From assembly GCA_030220185.1 (NCBI GenBank), contig JASPKZ010008350.1, positions 1,460,501 to 1,524,500 of the forward strand: a stretch of 64,000 bases of DNA, written 5' to 3'. Position numbers and translations under genes: made by a program. Positions 31,272 through 42,862 of the stretch are shown here, piece by piece; the first letter of the stretch is position 1, and each line of letters begins with the position of its first letter. Source of the stretch: Diploptera punctata. Its lineage: Eukaryota > Arthropoda > Insecta > Blattodea > Blaberidae. The notes beneath the pieces were generated by a model that had not been told where the DNA came from, ran no database searches, and was given only the letters and a program-made list of their open reading frames with translations.

Positions 31272-32434
31272 CTATAATTAATAAACTTGATTTCATTATT
31301 GATTTCGTAACTATTACATTCATTTTACTGTTAAATTATATTACACACTTCTAAAAGTATAAATTTGTATTTTAGAATATATTTTAGATAACTGAATCTA
31401 CATTTCAGACTCTAAAAATCCGAGGTCGAATCATGAGCATTAAGTGGAAAAAAAAAGTTAATTCAGGTATTTTTCGCCTGAGACCACGGTTTCTGTATCG
31501 CAAATGGCTTGTCTCTTAACTACACTGCAACCAGGTAAATTTCTTCCGTGTGATTTACAGTCTGTATATAAATGCAAGTTTATTTTATGACTAATTTGAA
31601 TTCTGCTGTAAGAGGAAAACATAGTTGACGATGTAAGCATAGTTGGGAATGCGACAAGAGTTTAGAGATTTGAAATGTCGTTGAGCGTATTTTAAATAGA
31701 AACGAATGCCAGAAGTTTAGTAAGCACTCAATACTTGAACCGTGACATTATTGGCATTCGCTTCAAACAATTGCACAGTTAATAAATTATTCTCTTCAGT
31801 TACTATATTTAATCTTTGCATCTTAAATCAGAGATGAAATGAAATTATGTTTCTTCTGATCTCAATATTATGTTAACAGATTACATGGAATAATGGAATA
31901 ATACTTCTTTATAATCGAATGATTACAAATTCACTAAATATTTAATTATGATTAATTATGTTCAAACAAATAAAAAGTGCAATAATTACAAATCAATTAG
32001 TGTTAACTTCAACCAAAAATTAGTTTTTATATTCAGAATGAAACAAGAAACTCACTAAATAAACATAATTAATATTTCGCTAGTTTATCGATAATTTCCT
32101 TGAAATAAATATTTATCAGATGAATTATCGAAACCCGGCCGGGGTCGGGATTTTTTAGGACAGAAAAATCTAAAGAGTAAGTCCTGCGGGAGGGGCTTTA
32201 AGCCGTGGATTCCGAGAATGAAGATTTTCAAGCTTGTGAAAGATCCTTAAGCCTAAATAAAAGGGACTCTAAGCAAAATTTACTGATCTCATCATCCTAG
32301 TAATGCCTTAGTCGCCTACTACATGTTTCATTAGGTTGGTATGATGACCGCATACCGTTCATGATATCTATGGGCAAGTAAGCATAACTAATTTAACTTG
32401 GTCTAGTAACTCCTAACAAAGGAAATGCTATATT
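31272..32434. other. unassigned stretch
   Basis: No recognised feature. A slightly GC-richer patch at 32140-32260 has no open frame of interest. Confidence 0.5.
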
Positions 32435-32475
<41 letters not shown>

Positions 32476-32485
32476 AGTAGTAGTA
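32435..32485. repeat. (GTA)n microsatellite
   Basis: About 16 GTA units with two substitutions. Confidence 0.95.
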
Positions 32486-32577
32486 GGTGGATTATCTAAC
32501 TCTATGAAAATTCTAGTTTAAATTTCATCTTTAAATTGTGTTCCTTGCTACTTCCTTTGCTATGCACATTATATATA

Positions 32578-32581
32578 TAGG

Positions 32582-32663
<82 letters not shown>
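32578..32663. repeat. (TA)n array with two embedded TAGGCTA motifs
   Basis: The TA array is interrupted at 32578-32584 and 32617-32623 by TAGGCTA, variants of the TAGGCCTA motif described in the findings. Confidence 0.9.
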
Positions 32664-32670
<7 letters not shown>

Positions 32671-32844
32671 CAATGCACACACATTATAAGATATAACCCT
32701 TGGATGGGGGCTTTCAAAATGGGTTATTGACTCAATTAAACAATGAAAACAAACAATTTAAAATAAAAGTTTTAAACTGTGTCGTAATGTTGTTGATATG
32801 TTCGTTATTTTGGACATGAATCAATTAATATGACCTCGTAATCT

Positions 32845-33487
32845 AACTACATTTCAATGAATTTTGTTTTACAACCAATGACAGTCGTGTTTCACCCCGA
32901 TATTTATGAATTCTGCTTACCAAAATATAGAAAGCTCCTCCTTTTTAATATCCTGAACAGGTCAGAGCATTATTTTGAAGTGACTGACTCTCCAACAAAT
33001 ACGCTGAATATAGCAATCAACAGATTCCTTCGAACTACACATTTGATAATTATTGTGTGTTCAATAATTGTATTTTTAAATAAAGATTTTACGGAGTTGT
33101 TTCCTAAAAAAAAAAGTAATTAAAACCTATAATGTTGGTTAGAATATACAGTTTTATGTGTTTCATTTTTTCTCCACTAGGGTGCATTCTTACATTATTG
33201 CGATCCTATTCGCCAATAAATAATATGATCTACTTGCAGTGGATGAACAAATGAAACAATATCATTTGTTCTCGAACAACACTGTTTACATTAAATATGT
33301 GAATATTTTAAAATACTTATATTTGAATAATGATTTGCGAGTAAACAGCTTAATTTTATTCGTTAAATAGTCCTAACAAACGTCACTCTTAATTTCCAAA
33401 TCCTCTAGATAAATTCACTCGTCACTTCGTGAGTCGTGAATATATCGATAATTTGAAAATCACTCATGGCATTACTTATAATAAACC
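32845..33487 (+). repeat. repeat family E, long copy 3
   Basis: It runs from CATTTCAATGAATTTTG to the terminal hairpin and GGCATTACTTATAATAAACC. It holds the long interior also seen at 10400-10800. The 88-codon frame within it is not conserved in other copies and is not coding. Confidence 0.82.
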
Positions 33488-34010
33488 TACCATATAAATG
33501 ATACGAATTTTATGTTATCAAATGCATAAATATATAATTTAGTTACATTTTGATTCCGAGACTATTTTATTATCAATGCAGGGTGTTAATGGGAACTAAT
33601 ACATATGTCATTCTTGACTTTTTAGTTTCTGTAATCGGAATAATCCGCAGTTGATCTCGAACATTCGGTCCTTCAATTCTTATTAGTTTTACACTATTTT
33701 ATAAATGGGACTAAAATAAAAAAAAGTCAATTAATTTTAACATATTGCAATTAAAACTATGTCTCATGGTACAAAACTATCCCCCCCTGTTTTTATAAAT
33801 AGGTATCATTTAAGAAACGTAACGTTGATTAATAAGTGTTAAAAATTGTAATAAAATCCTGTAGCCTCATACCAATGATATATACAAATACATAAATATA
33901 CACATACATACATACATACATGAATGCATTAAATCTTATACTGAAAAATACAAAAAAAAAGTTTTGTTTGAATAGTATTAGACATAATAGACAGTAATAA
34001 CTTGTACTAT
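33488..34010. other. unassigned AT-rich stretch
   Basis: Nothing was recognised. Confidence 0.5.
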
Positions 34011-34018
34011 TGTATTAT

Positions 34019-34297
34019 TGTCCACCGCTGTGGTCTCGAGGTGTCAGGCAGCGGTTCCGGGTTCGATCCCCGGTCGGGGCAGTTTTTCTGGGTGAGGTTT
34101 TTCTCGGAGTTTTTCCTCGCCTCTAAGACAAACGTCAGGAAAACTTTAAGGTCCAAACTATCCCCGAAATCATATGACCATCATCATCCTTCACCGGTGT
34201 GGAAATCAACGGAAAGCTACCAGCACCTACAATTCCCTAGTAAAACTGCAAAGCATAGCATGAAAATGCCATCGGGCAGAATTACTATGGATGGATG
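34019..34297 (+). mobile_element. tRNA-derived SINE, family B, copy 4
   Basis: The head is TCCACCGCTGTGGTCTCGAG with the B-box GGGTTCGATCCCCGGTCGG. The body (GGGTGAGGTTTTTCTCGG, CATCATCATCCTTCACCGG) is complete to GGGCAGAATTACTATGGATG. It lacks the AAAGACCTGCC stretch just before the end, probably by deletion. Confidence 0.9.
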
Positions 34298-34390
34298 GAT
34301 TCTATTATTAATGTCAAAACAAAAATTAATGGGAGAAACTGCAGTTTTGAGGGCCAATGCTATGCTAACTTACCTTCTTTAATGAGTAAA

Positions 34391-34931
34391 TCTTAATATA
34401 TAAAAATTTCGTATCACGCTGTTTGTCCGCGATGGAATCCTAAACTACTGAACCGATTTTAATAAATTTTGCACACTGTGTGCAGTTTGATTCAACTTGA
34501 GACTTAGGGTAGTTTATAACTAAATATATAGTCGCATTATTTTTATTGCAAATTATTTATTTATTATTTAACAAAGAGTTATAATTATCTGTGAGTTCCA
34601 TACGATTCTAACAGATGGCGGTGTAATTATGTGTGAGTTGCATACGATTCTAACAGATGGCGGTGTAAGGTAATTTGGTAAGGTAATCGGTTTATTATTT
34701 AACAAAGAGAGATCCAGATTGCTGTGCTTTTTGTTGCAACCGTGAATTTCAATTGAATTATAAATATTGATTATTTCATAATTTAAGTGTGTTCAGTGTT
34801 TATTTTATTTTCAATATTATTAAATTCGTGTGTAATTATTAGTTTTAAGTAATCTGGCTGAAAGACAGCAACTTAATTTAAATTTTTAACGTATACCTTT
34901 AGCCACAGCAACGCGTGGCAGGGACTTCTAG
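34391..34931 (+). mobile_element. non-autonomous Helitron, 541 bp
   Basis: It begins TCTTAATATATAAAAATTTC and ends with the hairpin GCCACAGCAACGCGTGGC followed by AGGGACTTCTAG. It sits between a host A and a host T. A 5' TC, a 3' CTAG with a hairpin about 10 bases upstream, A/T insertion and no target duplication are the hallmarks of Helitrons. The 5' region (CTACTGAACCGATTTTAAT) is typical of insect Helitrons in my memory. An internal 41-bp block with GTGAGTTCCATACGATTC and AACAGATGGCGGTGTA is duplicated in tandem (34580-34666). Confidence 0.85.
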
Positions 34932-34990
34932 TTGTTTATATATTTCAATATATAGACTGGTTTTTATTATCCACTGATTTCCACCATCCG

Positions 34991-35064
<74 letters not shown>

Positions 35065-35080
35065 TATTATCATCATCATC
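34991..35080. repeat. (ATT)n-(ATC)n microsatellite
   Basis: About 25 ATT units followed by ATC units. Confidence 0.95.
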
Positions 35081-35234
35081 ATGAAAATATTCTGGCTAAT
35101 TTTCTGAGGATTACGAATATGCATAATGACCTCAGAATGGAGTACCAATGCTTTGCTGAGTAAGTTCTGTAACTTTAAAGTTTCAATATGCCTGTTTGCG
35201 TGTCCATGGTCTCTCCCATAACCATCACTGAAAT

Positions 35235-35405
35235 CATAAGAGTTAACCGACATTAATGGTACGGGCACATATCATGGATGCCGAGTGACAGCAATGCCTC
35301 AATAAAATTTTGCCTACTGACTTAAGGGAAAGGAATATCTAGAAGGAAGAAGAAGCGATAGCTCACCTGAGACTGAACAGACCGAAAGGCGAAATTCTTG
35401 ATAAA
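35235..35405 (+). pseudogene. possible RTE-like LINE 3' relic
   Basis: Frames across AATGGTACGGGCACATATC, ATGGATGCCGAGTGACAG and AAGGGAAAGGAATATCTAG give WYGHISWMPSDS and K.CLLT..GKG..RRKK pieces. These resemble the WYGHV.RM..R.P..I...P.GKR..GR tail of RTE-like ORFs. It is very decayed, with no tail seen. Confidence 0.35.
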
Positions 35406-36368
35406 ATTTAACATAATCATAATTACAGTTATTTTTTCTACGTAAAACAACTTTTCTCGTTGTTAGATCATTTAGAATTTCTTTCTGCAATTTTTTTAAA
35501 CATGCTTTTCAAAATTTGTCACCTCCTATGATAAAACAATATACTTTTCATAGTCCATGCTAGAATTTTTTTATTCTGCAGGTAAATACTTATCTATATG
35601 TCTTCAAATCCTGAAAAACTCTGCTCTGATAATAGTGCAGTTCTTTAGAATTACAGCTTCTTTCATAACTTGGAATATTTTAGATATAATTTCATCTTCA
35701 GTACAAAGGAGTATCTTAGTAATCAAAAGGGTGACAACAGATCTGGAAAAGTGACCATTTTTAGGTATTTCCATCTCCAATAACGTCTTGGCTTATTAAT
35801 AAAAAAAATATAAATTTTCCTTTACATAACCGAATTTTTGTGTATCTGAATGTAATTTCACAACATATAGGCTACTACAAGTATTTTTTTTTTACTGACA
35901 AATGTTCGAGATAAAATTAGTAGTGTATAGCACCATATGAAAGTACAAGATGCAGATTCTAAAACTAAGCTTAGAAATAATTTCTTTGAGGAGATGGAAA
36001 ATAAAATGTATTTAAATAAACACGAGAGAATGACAAGAAAGGGGTTTTTAGTGTCATCAGTTAAAGAGCGAACATAAGAACATAACAAAAAGGTGAAATA
36101 GTTGCCGATTGTATCAGGAAGCAAAGAACGAGTTGCACTTACATGTTGCACTGTGTTGATACTTTGCTTGATAACTTTTCAACATGTACGCATGCATAGT
36201 TTCAAACCACTTTCCATAAACAGAAACTACATACAGTAAGCACACTCCACAATTTCCCTGTAGTTCACTACATAACATTTCAACAAATTAAAATTTGTTT
36301 TAAAATTTGTTGACAAAAATAAACACCTTTCATAATTTTTATATTTCTTTTACACCTCAATTTTAATA
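35406..36368. other. unassigned AT-rich stretch
   Basis: One TAGGCTA (35878-35884). Nothing else was recognised. Confidence 0.5.
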
Positions 36369-36398
36369 GCATATATATATATATATATATATATATAT

Positions 36399-36687
36399 CA
36401 TCATCATCATAGTACATTCACGAATTTAGGCCATTTGTTGACCTGTTTCGGCCTCAAGAGAAACACCATCCAGAAGTCTTTTGAGTGGACGTCCTGGTCT
36501 TCTTCTTCCTGCAGGTTGATATCTTAACATTAGTTTGGGTATTCTGTGATCTTCCATTCGATGAACATGTTGTATCCATCTTGACTTATAATCAGAAATT
36601 TTGTTTTCTAAAGATTCCATGTGTAATTCTTCTAAGATGTCTTCATTTTTTTTGTGATCTAGTAGTGTGTATCCTGCAGTCCTCCGA

Positions 36688-36691
<4 letters not shown>
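36399..36691 (-). pseudogene. LINE family G, C-terminal ORF, copy 2, inside an AT microsatellite
   Basis: It is nearly identical to 22787-23080, with about four differences in some 290 bases by eye. It encodes the same tail (LRRTAGYTLLDHKKNEDILE, then LHMESLENKISDYKSRWIQH and VHRMEDHRIPKLMLRYQPAG). The (GAT)n 3' tail at 36399-36410 and the truncated 5' edge at 36691 both abut (AT)n arrays (36369-36398, 36689-36742), so the target was an AT microsatellite. The near-identity marks a recent insertion event of this family. The N-terminal IYIYIY residues of the open frame are microsatellite translation. It is dead because only the last 80 or so codons are present. Confidence 0.85.
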
Positions 36692-36751
<60 letters not shown>

Positions 36752-36754
36752 ATA

Positions 36755-37300
36755 CAGGGTGTAACAAAACTGAACGGCAAAATTTCAGGAATGAATTCCT
36801 TATATTCAGAAAAAAAAGTCTAGTATAATATGTGTCCGGAAATTTATAATTACAGAGTTATTCGAATTTTAATGAATGTTGGTAAACCACTGAAAATAGA
36901 CATCATACATTCTCAGCACACTGTAAACCGCTGAAAACATACTTTTTTCCATCACACTGTAGATAAGGAAACGTGTTGCGAATAGAATTGTTTTCCACCT
37001 GAATACTTGTTAGCCTCTACAAATGATTTCCCGCCATGTTTAGGTTATTTAGCCGTAAGAGATCGGTTTGTCTGGAGTCTATTTTCAGTGCTTACAGTAT
37101 GATGGAAAGACATGTTTTCTGTGGTTTACAATGTGCTGAGAAAGTGAGTATTAGCCTATATAGATTTTCAGTGGTTTAATAACATTCTTAAAAGTTCGAA
37201 TAACTCTGTAATTATACATTTCCGGACCCATGTTGTATTATACTTTTTTTCTTTTCAGGAATCCATTCCTGAATGTTTGCCGTTGAGTTTTGTTACACCC
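36755..37300. mobile_element. foldback MITE with about 220-bp inverted arms
   Basis: The left arm begins CAGGGTGTAACAAAACTGAA and runs through GTCCGGAAATTTATAATTAC, AACCACTGAAAATAG and TCAGCACACTGTAAACC. The right arm is its inverse ending GTTACACCC. TA lies on both sides (36753-36754, 37301-37302). The middle of about 110 bp is unique. There is no coding capacity. A Tc1/mariner-like origin is likely from the TA and CAGGGTG ends. Confidence 0.85.
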
Positions 37301-37329
37301 TATATATATATATATATTCTGAAACTTTA

Positions 37330-37643
37330 ATTTTAAGGCAAGAATCTTTGGTGCAGAGCTCCGGGAATTGTGATGGTTCGGATCTCCATGGGGGAAGAGA
37401 TTTTCTCATGGAATTTCGGGTCAGTATAGACCCGGTACCCACTCAGCATCGTGAGGAATTTGGGTAGCTACAATAAGTAGTGGCTCCATGTTGAGAAAAC
37501 CAGTTGGGGACATACCATGCTGATCATATGTCACACCTACACTGGCTGGATGATCGTCTACCTATGTGATTAACACATGTGGACGTGAGGCCAACAGCCG
37601 GAAGGTAGGCCAAGGGTCTTCTAGGCCTTTTGCACCGTGGAGT
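37330..37643 (+). mobile_element. SINE family A, copy at 37.3 kb
   Basis: It has a degraded head (TTTTAAGGCAAGAATCTTTGG), B-box-like GGTTCGGATCTCC, a complete body, and a 3' tail ending AGGCCTTTTGCACCGTGGAG. Confidence 0.82.
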
Positions 37644-37666
37644 TTGAGAAGCTTTAACTTCGTTAA

Positions 37667-37812
37667 GAAAACCAGCTATAACCCTGAGGGACCTGACATA
37701 CTTAACACATGTAATCCTTATAATGGCTAGATGATCTTTCATCTCCGTGAACGCGAAGCCAAAAGTCGGCTGGTAGCAAAATATAATTTAGGCCGTGGAG
37801 TTCGAGATGCTT
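37667..37812 (+). mobile_element. SINE family A, second partial copy in tandem
   Basis: AACCAGCTATAACCCTGAGG, then GGCTAGATGATC and AGTCGGCTGGTAG repeat the 3' half of the neighbour 24 bases downstream of its end. This is a partial tandem duplication or a second insertion. Confidence 0.75.
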
Positions 37813-37993
37813 TAAAATCATCGAATACATGACGTACTTGGATAGTATTCAATATATTGTATGTTGTTTTATTGTGACTGTCATGTGTTTTTCTGGAAAT
37901 TAAATTCAAACCCGGAATGCGCCTTAACGATAAAGAAAAATATAATAATAATAGGTATTATTGCAGCCAATGGCCATGTAGAAAGAACTGTTT

Positions 37994-38580
37994 TCATGTC
38001 TTACAGAAGTCTGTTATCGATGTTCCTATATTTTTACACTGTAACAGGTGATATCGGTCGCAGTGTGGCCCACATACTTTGCACTTGTATTTTTCTCTTG
38101 GGTTATGGCGCTTCACTGTTGTGCATATCCTGTGGTGGAAACCATGGACCGCGACTCTTGTCACGGTGTGTCTGAGGTCGTATCTGGCTGCTGTCCATTC
38201 TCTGTAGATCATCGCATCCGTTGCGTAGAACTCAGGCCATATCTATTCTCTCTTCTCGTTGAGTTCCCACAGCAGTTCTTTGTAGGCATCTGTTGCCGGC
38301 ACGAGACGGTCCAGGCGGAGCTCTTCTATGAAGAATGGTTCCTTTATCAGTATGTAAGTTAGGCGTGAAGGCGTGTATTTTGATACGCTTAGCGCTATCT
38401 TTAAAAAGTGTGCTTTGACTTTCTCTATTTCCTCTAGGTTTGCCTTATATAGGTTCTTCCAAATCACTTCTATTCCATAGGTCATGATTGGTGCTATTTT
38501 TAAGCGGAAGATGGTCATTGCTGTCTCCAAGGATAGTTTACTCAGGTTTTTAATACTGTTCGTTGCTATTCTGGCCGCTA
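37994..38580 (-). pseudogene. non-LTR retrotransposon C-terminus with a CCHC cluster
   Basis: The upstream minus-strand frame (38243-38530) reads METAMTIFRLKIAPIMTYGI, then EVIWKNLYKANLEEIEKVKA, HFLKIALSVSKYTPSRLTYI and KEPFFIEELR. The next frame (37994-38212) reads YREWTAARYDLRHTVTRVAV, then CTTVKRHNPREKYKCKVCGP and HCDRYHLLQC. The C44-C47-H55-C59 cluster is a zinc-knuckle-like motif found near the C-terminus of several LINE ORF2 proteins. A frameshift near 38230 separates the halves, and no RT catalytic box is present. The exact clade is unsure. I recall very similar proteins from insect genomes in many copies. Confidence 0.65.
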
Positions 38581-38599
38581 AGGCGCGTTCTTTGATGTG

Positions 38600-39220
38600 A
38601 ACAAATATGAAAAAGCCGTAGTTTAATCGGCATCAGGTTTTATCTCCGGGTATAAGAGTAGGATCTAGGAATCTCAAAATCTACCGTCTAGGGTAATATT
38701 CAATATTGAAAAACTTCATTTTCTATGTCCTTGTATTTGACATGTTTTACTTGTCGTATGTTCACAATGGAAATTTATTGAATTTAAAAAAGTAAATACA
38801 TACAAGTACAATAACATTGCGTACGGGGTTGATTAGTCGTACATGGATATTTCTGTACCACAATTAAAGAACAATATATGAATAAATAAACAAATAAGAT
38901 ACATGTCAGCAGTATTTACACATCTACACACATCTACAATCATACACAAAACGAACAAATAAGAATAAAATATTTTCTCTCATCCATGAACCTATCTATA
39001 TGTCTCTTCCATATTGAAATAGTACTTCATCGCGATATATGTAGGCTATGGACAATGGATTTTCACTGAAAGAAAAATGAAAAAAAAAAACGAGTGTAGC
39101 CAGGAATCTACATATTATGCATTCAATGAAAATATAGGTTACTGTATACAATTTTGGACAATAATTATTGAAATAAATGTTTTTAATTTCAAATCTATAC
39201 AGTCTATATATAAATAATGA
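38600..39220. other. unassigned stretch
   Basis: Nothing was recognised. Confidence 0.5.
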
Positions 39221-39225
39221 TTGTT

Positions 39226-39540
39226 TAACGGTCGCGATTTTCGATGTTTCACAATAAAACTCAGTAGCGGTATATGTTATTACTATCATTAAAAGAAATC
39301 GGGGTAGGTATTATACGAAAATCACCGAAATCCGACCATTAGAAAAGAGAATTTAGGCGAAATCCGAAATTAAAAACTGACTCAAGTAAACGCCATGTTT
39401 GGTTCATCGCAATGTATACCTTAGTCCATACAGGTTTTTAGGTACGGCGAGTTCTAGGCGCTATCTATTATAGGCCTACTCTAAAAACATTAGGTGTAGG
39501 AGTTAAATTGAAACGAACATTTAAAAATCATATTTCATTT
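39226..39540. repeat. dispersed repeat L, copy 2
   Basis: It matches 3058-3300 by blocks (GTCGCGATTTTCGATG, AATCCGAAATTAAAAACTG, TTAGGTGTAGGAGTT). The block order differs partly, and TAGGCCTA sits at 39471. Confidence 0.45.
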
Positions 39541-40417
39541 ATTTAGCTATAGCAGCACACGACGGCTAGGCGTATTAGCAAGTACTAGGCCTATAAAAAC
39601 TATCTGATACTAAAAATATTCCTCTAAGATAAAGTTTTGAACGTCGTATCCAAAATAATATACATTTTAGATTCAATGTAAACAGTCATTGTTATTACTG
39701 GCAATGAAATATTAATTTGATCAAGATATGTGCGTAAGTAAAAGTTTTGTATTCGTTTATGATTGTAGCAGAAGTATTAGAAGAAAATGTATTTGACGAA
39801 AGGATCGAAGAACACTGGATAATTGGATGCATTAAAATAATACGAGAAAAGTTGTTATTTTATTGAATAATGGAAAAGCAACGAAAAAAATGAAGATACC
39901 AAATTATTTAAAACAACTGTATGACAACAGTCCACGACATGTGCAGATATTTGCATCAAGAGCAAGAATTGGTCACATAGTGACTAACATACGAGGAGGA
40001 TTTAGAACATATTCTGCTGAATTGTAATCATAAATTGTCATATAAATATTCTAAAGTCACTATTACCTCAAACCTTGGGTGAAACATTTCTATTTATCTT
40101 ACCCACACCTAAGCAATGGAATATTGCAGAGCTTGTATGCCTATATAGAGTACATAGGAAAAGTCACCAATCAACTCTTCAACTAATGTAACTTTGCAAT
40201 GGAATTATGTCATCAGCTACGGCTGGAAACATGTAATGAAGAATGGAGAATGAATATTGAATAAAGGAATAATTTGTTTCTATGCACTCGACTAATGTGG
40301 TAAGTGTAGCTACAGAGATAACGAGATAGACTGGCGATAATCAGTATAGCGATGAATCAGGAATTCTGTGATTCCACTGGAGTCCAGACCTATATTATGA
40401 ATTCTAATTTTCCAACA
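39541..40417. other. unassigned stretch
   Basis: One TAGGCCTA at 39586. Nothing else was recognised. Confidence 0.5.
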
Positions 40418-40675
40418 TACGTAGTTCCAATCCATTTTAGTTTACTTCTCAATATTTTTCAACCCTAAAATCAATAATCATGACTGAAATAATAAAAATA
40501 ACAAATAGTAATAATTAATTAAAATAATTAGTAAGAAAATATATACGATATACGTAGTTCCAATCCATTTTAGTTTACTTCTCAATATTTTTCAACCCTA
40601 AAATCAATAATCATGACTGAAATAATAAAAATAACAAATAGTAATAATTAATTAAAATAATTAGTAAGAAAATAA
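40418..40675. repeat. tandem duplication, two 133-bp units
   Basis: TACGTAGTTCCAATCCATTT starts at 40418 and again at 40551. About 125 bases are identical, ending at GTAAGAAAATA. The only differences are in the last bases of the unit. Confidence 0.97.
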
Positions 40676-40679
40676 ATTC

Positions 40680-41735
40680 GATATTAATATTAAATCAATA
40701 ACATTATATCTACTACTGGCACGTGTTCAGTCAGAAACCAGACGCATAATATGTAAAAAAAAAGCACCTCCACTTCCTGTCTTACTGAATCCAATTCTGC
40801 GAGAAAGGTCTACCTCTCTGTGATTACAGCAATGTGATTTTTTATGGCAACCAGTGAACGCCATATTGTAAACTTACCTAGAATGAAAACAATAAAGGCA
40901 AGTAAGAAAAAATTCACGATTGTACAAAAAAATGAATAAATTGGCGAATTACTCAATTTATAAACAAAATGTAGTTTAAATTTGTTTCAATTATATATTT
41001 TACACTGCATAAAACTAAACAGGGCGTGTGGAGATCTGTAAGCTACAGAGCTGCCATTTTCCACGCTTTAGCACATTGAATTACCGCCCTTATCCATTGA
41101 AACACATCGGTAAGCTTCCTGACAATCTAAACATTGCAATGTCTATAGTAGTTTGTTGTTAACATTGAATTAGTGTACATGGTATCCCTCAGGGAAGGGC
41201 GAGTTTGAAAAATAGTTTGAATTTAGTTTGGAAAACTGGGGTAGGGAGGGGGAGAGATTTAGAAAGAATCAGATCGAAAAGCGAGGGGTTGAGGAGTTAG
41301 GGGGTGGGAGTATAGTGTAGTTGACAGCATCACATAGAGTCAGAGTCCAGGGGCAGACCATGCCTAATTATCATGCCGAACACGCTCGATCGTGCAAAAT
41401 AACGAGGTTCTGTTTATTATGTTTTCACCTTGTGCACCGGGAGAGTGAGTGTAGAGGGATTGCATTATCCTGATGAGATTCATTTATTTATTCCATTCCA
41501 TGTCCCATATCGACCCTTCAAACCCACTGATTTTCAAACTCAAAAAGTACCACCTCAATTTGTCAACTGTTACAACAAATGAACGCTTATAGTCATTAAC
41601 TAGTAAATAATTGACGAGATAATATCACCCATACAGAACTGATCCATTTATTAATTATTTGTGAATTTGTAACGGTATCTTCTATAACATTGAAAATTCT
41701 AACATTAGTCTTGGAACTTGGATACCTCCTTTCTA
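40680..41735. other. unassigned stretch
   Basis: No recognised feature. A G-rich patch lies at 41230-41320. Confidence 0.5.
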
Positions 41736-41738
41736 TGT

Positions 41739-41785
41739 TGCGACAGGCCTAAAGAAGGTCCTTGACTAAGAGCTTACCAGTCGGA
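41739..41785 (-). mobile_element. SINE family A, 3'-end fragment
   Basis: TGCGACAGGCCTAAAGAAGG, CCTTGACTAAG, then CCAGTCGG: the inverse of the subfamily-1 3' end, next to a LINE F tail. Confidence 0.6.
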
Positions 41786-41789
41786 TATT

Positions 41790-42361
41790 CAATTACTTAC
41801 TTACTCACTAACACTATCTAACCCGTAGGTTTATGGCCGTGCGGACATAAGCTCTCCATACATCCCTATCCTGAGCTAATGCTTTCCAATCATTCCCTGT
41901 ATAATCTACTTCTCTCAAATCATAGTTAATGTTATTCTCCCACCTCATTCTTGGTCTACAAACTGGACGTTTTCCTTCTGGCTTTCCTACAAGAAGCTTC
42001 CATGCAAGTCTTTCATTCCCCATACGTGCAACATGTCCTGCCCATCGCAGTCTACGAGACTTAACTGTTCTTATCATATCTGGCTTCCTATAAACACCAT
42101 GTAGTTCATTGTTATGCAGTCTTCTCCATTCACCTGTCTGTTCATCTCTCTTTGGTCCAAAAATGTTCCTAAGTACTTTATTCTCAAATACTTGTAATCT
42201 CCTTTCCTCCCTTAAAGTAAGAATCCATGTTTCGCACCCATATAATATAACTGGTAGAACAATAGTTTTATATATTTTCAGTTTAACGTTTTTTGAAAGG
42301 AGTTGGGACATCAAGAGTCTCTGTAATGCATAATAACACGTATTTCCAGAATTGAGCCTAT
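41790..42361 (-). mobile_element. RTE-like LINE family F, 3' end copy (best preserved)
   Basis: It is the same unit as 4837-5403, with the TAAGTAAGTAA-type tail at 41794-41807. It ends on the right at almost exactly the same family position (GGAAATACGTGTTATTATGC on the minus strand). Confidence 0.88.
41814..42314 (-). pseudogene. RTE-like LINE ORF C-terminus (family F), 166 codons
   Basis: The frame reads MMSQLLSKNVKLKIYKTIVL, then PVILYGCETWILTLREERRL, RDEQTGEWRRLHNNELHGVY, RLRWAGHVARMGNERLAWKL and MRWENNINYDLREVDYTGND. It ends VRTAINLRVR at a stop codon about 25 bases before the 3' terminus. It is the intact C-terminal domain behind the reverse transcriptase of an RTE-type element. No stop interrupts it. 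The catalytic FADD box and the endonuclease are absent, so this is not a working gene. Relatives in the window: 4989, 15358, 20870, 22070, 23215 and 23777. Family call confident; clade name from memory. Confidence 0.88.
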
Positions 42362-42840
42362 GTTTAATTTATTTGTGCATCTCATTCCTATATATTACTA
42401 AGACTAAAATAATCCTTACTCACAACTAGACCTCGGATTTTTTGTTCTATCTTAAGCATTTAAAGTAGACTTTAAGGCTGTAAAACTAGGTTTCCAAATT
42501 ACTACTTTAGGCTTATAAACTAGTCTAATCCCACATAATAAAACTCGCATTAAAAAATGGAGTCGCAGGGATGTGATACAGAATAAGAGATAATGTAAGT
42601 GCAGCTTTTCCAATTCCAACTCCACTCTCACCTCCGCGAGGTGGACCCTGGTTATACTGAGTAACCCATGTGAAAGTTGTGGTGTCCAATCCCTTCGGTG
42701 ACTCGAGTAAGCAGACGAGAACCGATTAGAGAATTAAAAACCGTGTCGGAGTTCTGCGCATGCCAGACTTCGTGCTGATCTCACAATAGTGGCGCGTCCC
42801 TAGAAATGTCTTCCCCCCGTTAAACCAGATTGACTCGCGA
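42362..42840. other. unassigned stretch
   Basis: GC rises from 42600 onward. There is no recognised frame. Confidence 0.45.
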
Positions 42841-42862
42841 CCATGCGTGAGGTGAGGTCTCG

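Noticed and set aside
32857..33123. 88-codon frame as a gene
   Set aside because: It lies wholly inside repeat E and is not open in the copies at 9790 or 47770.
38048..38362. 104-codon plus-strand frame
   Set aside because: It is opposite to the minus-strand LINE C-terminus with a recognisable CCHC cluster and is a shadow frame.
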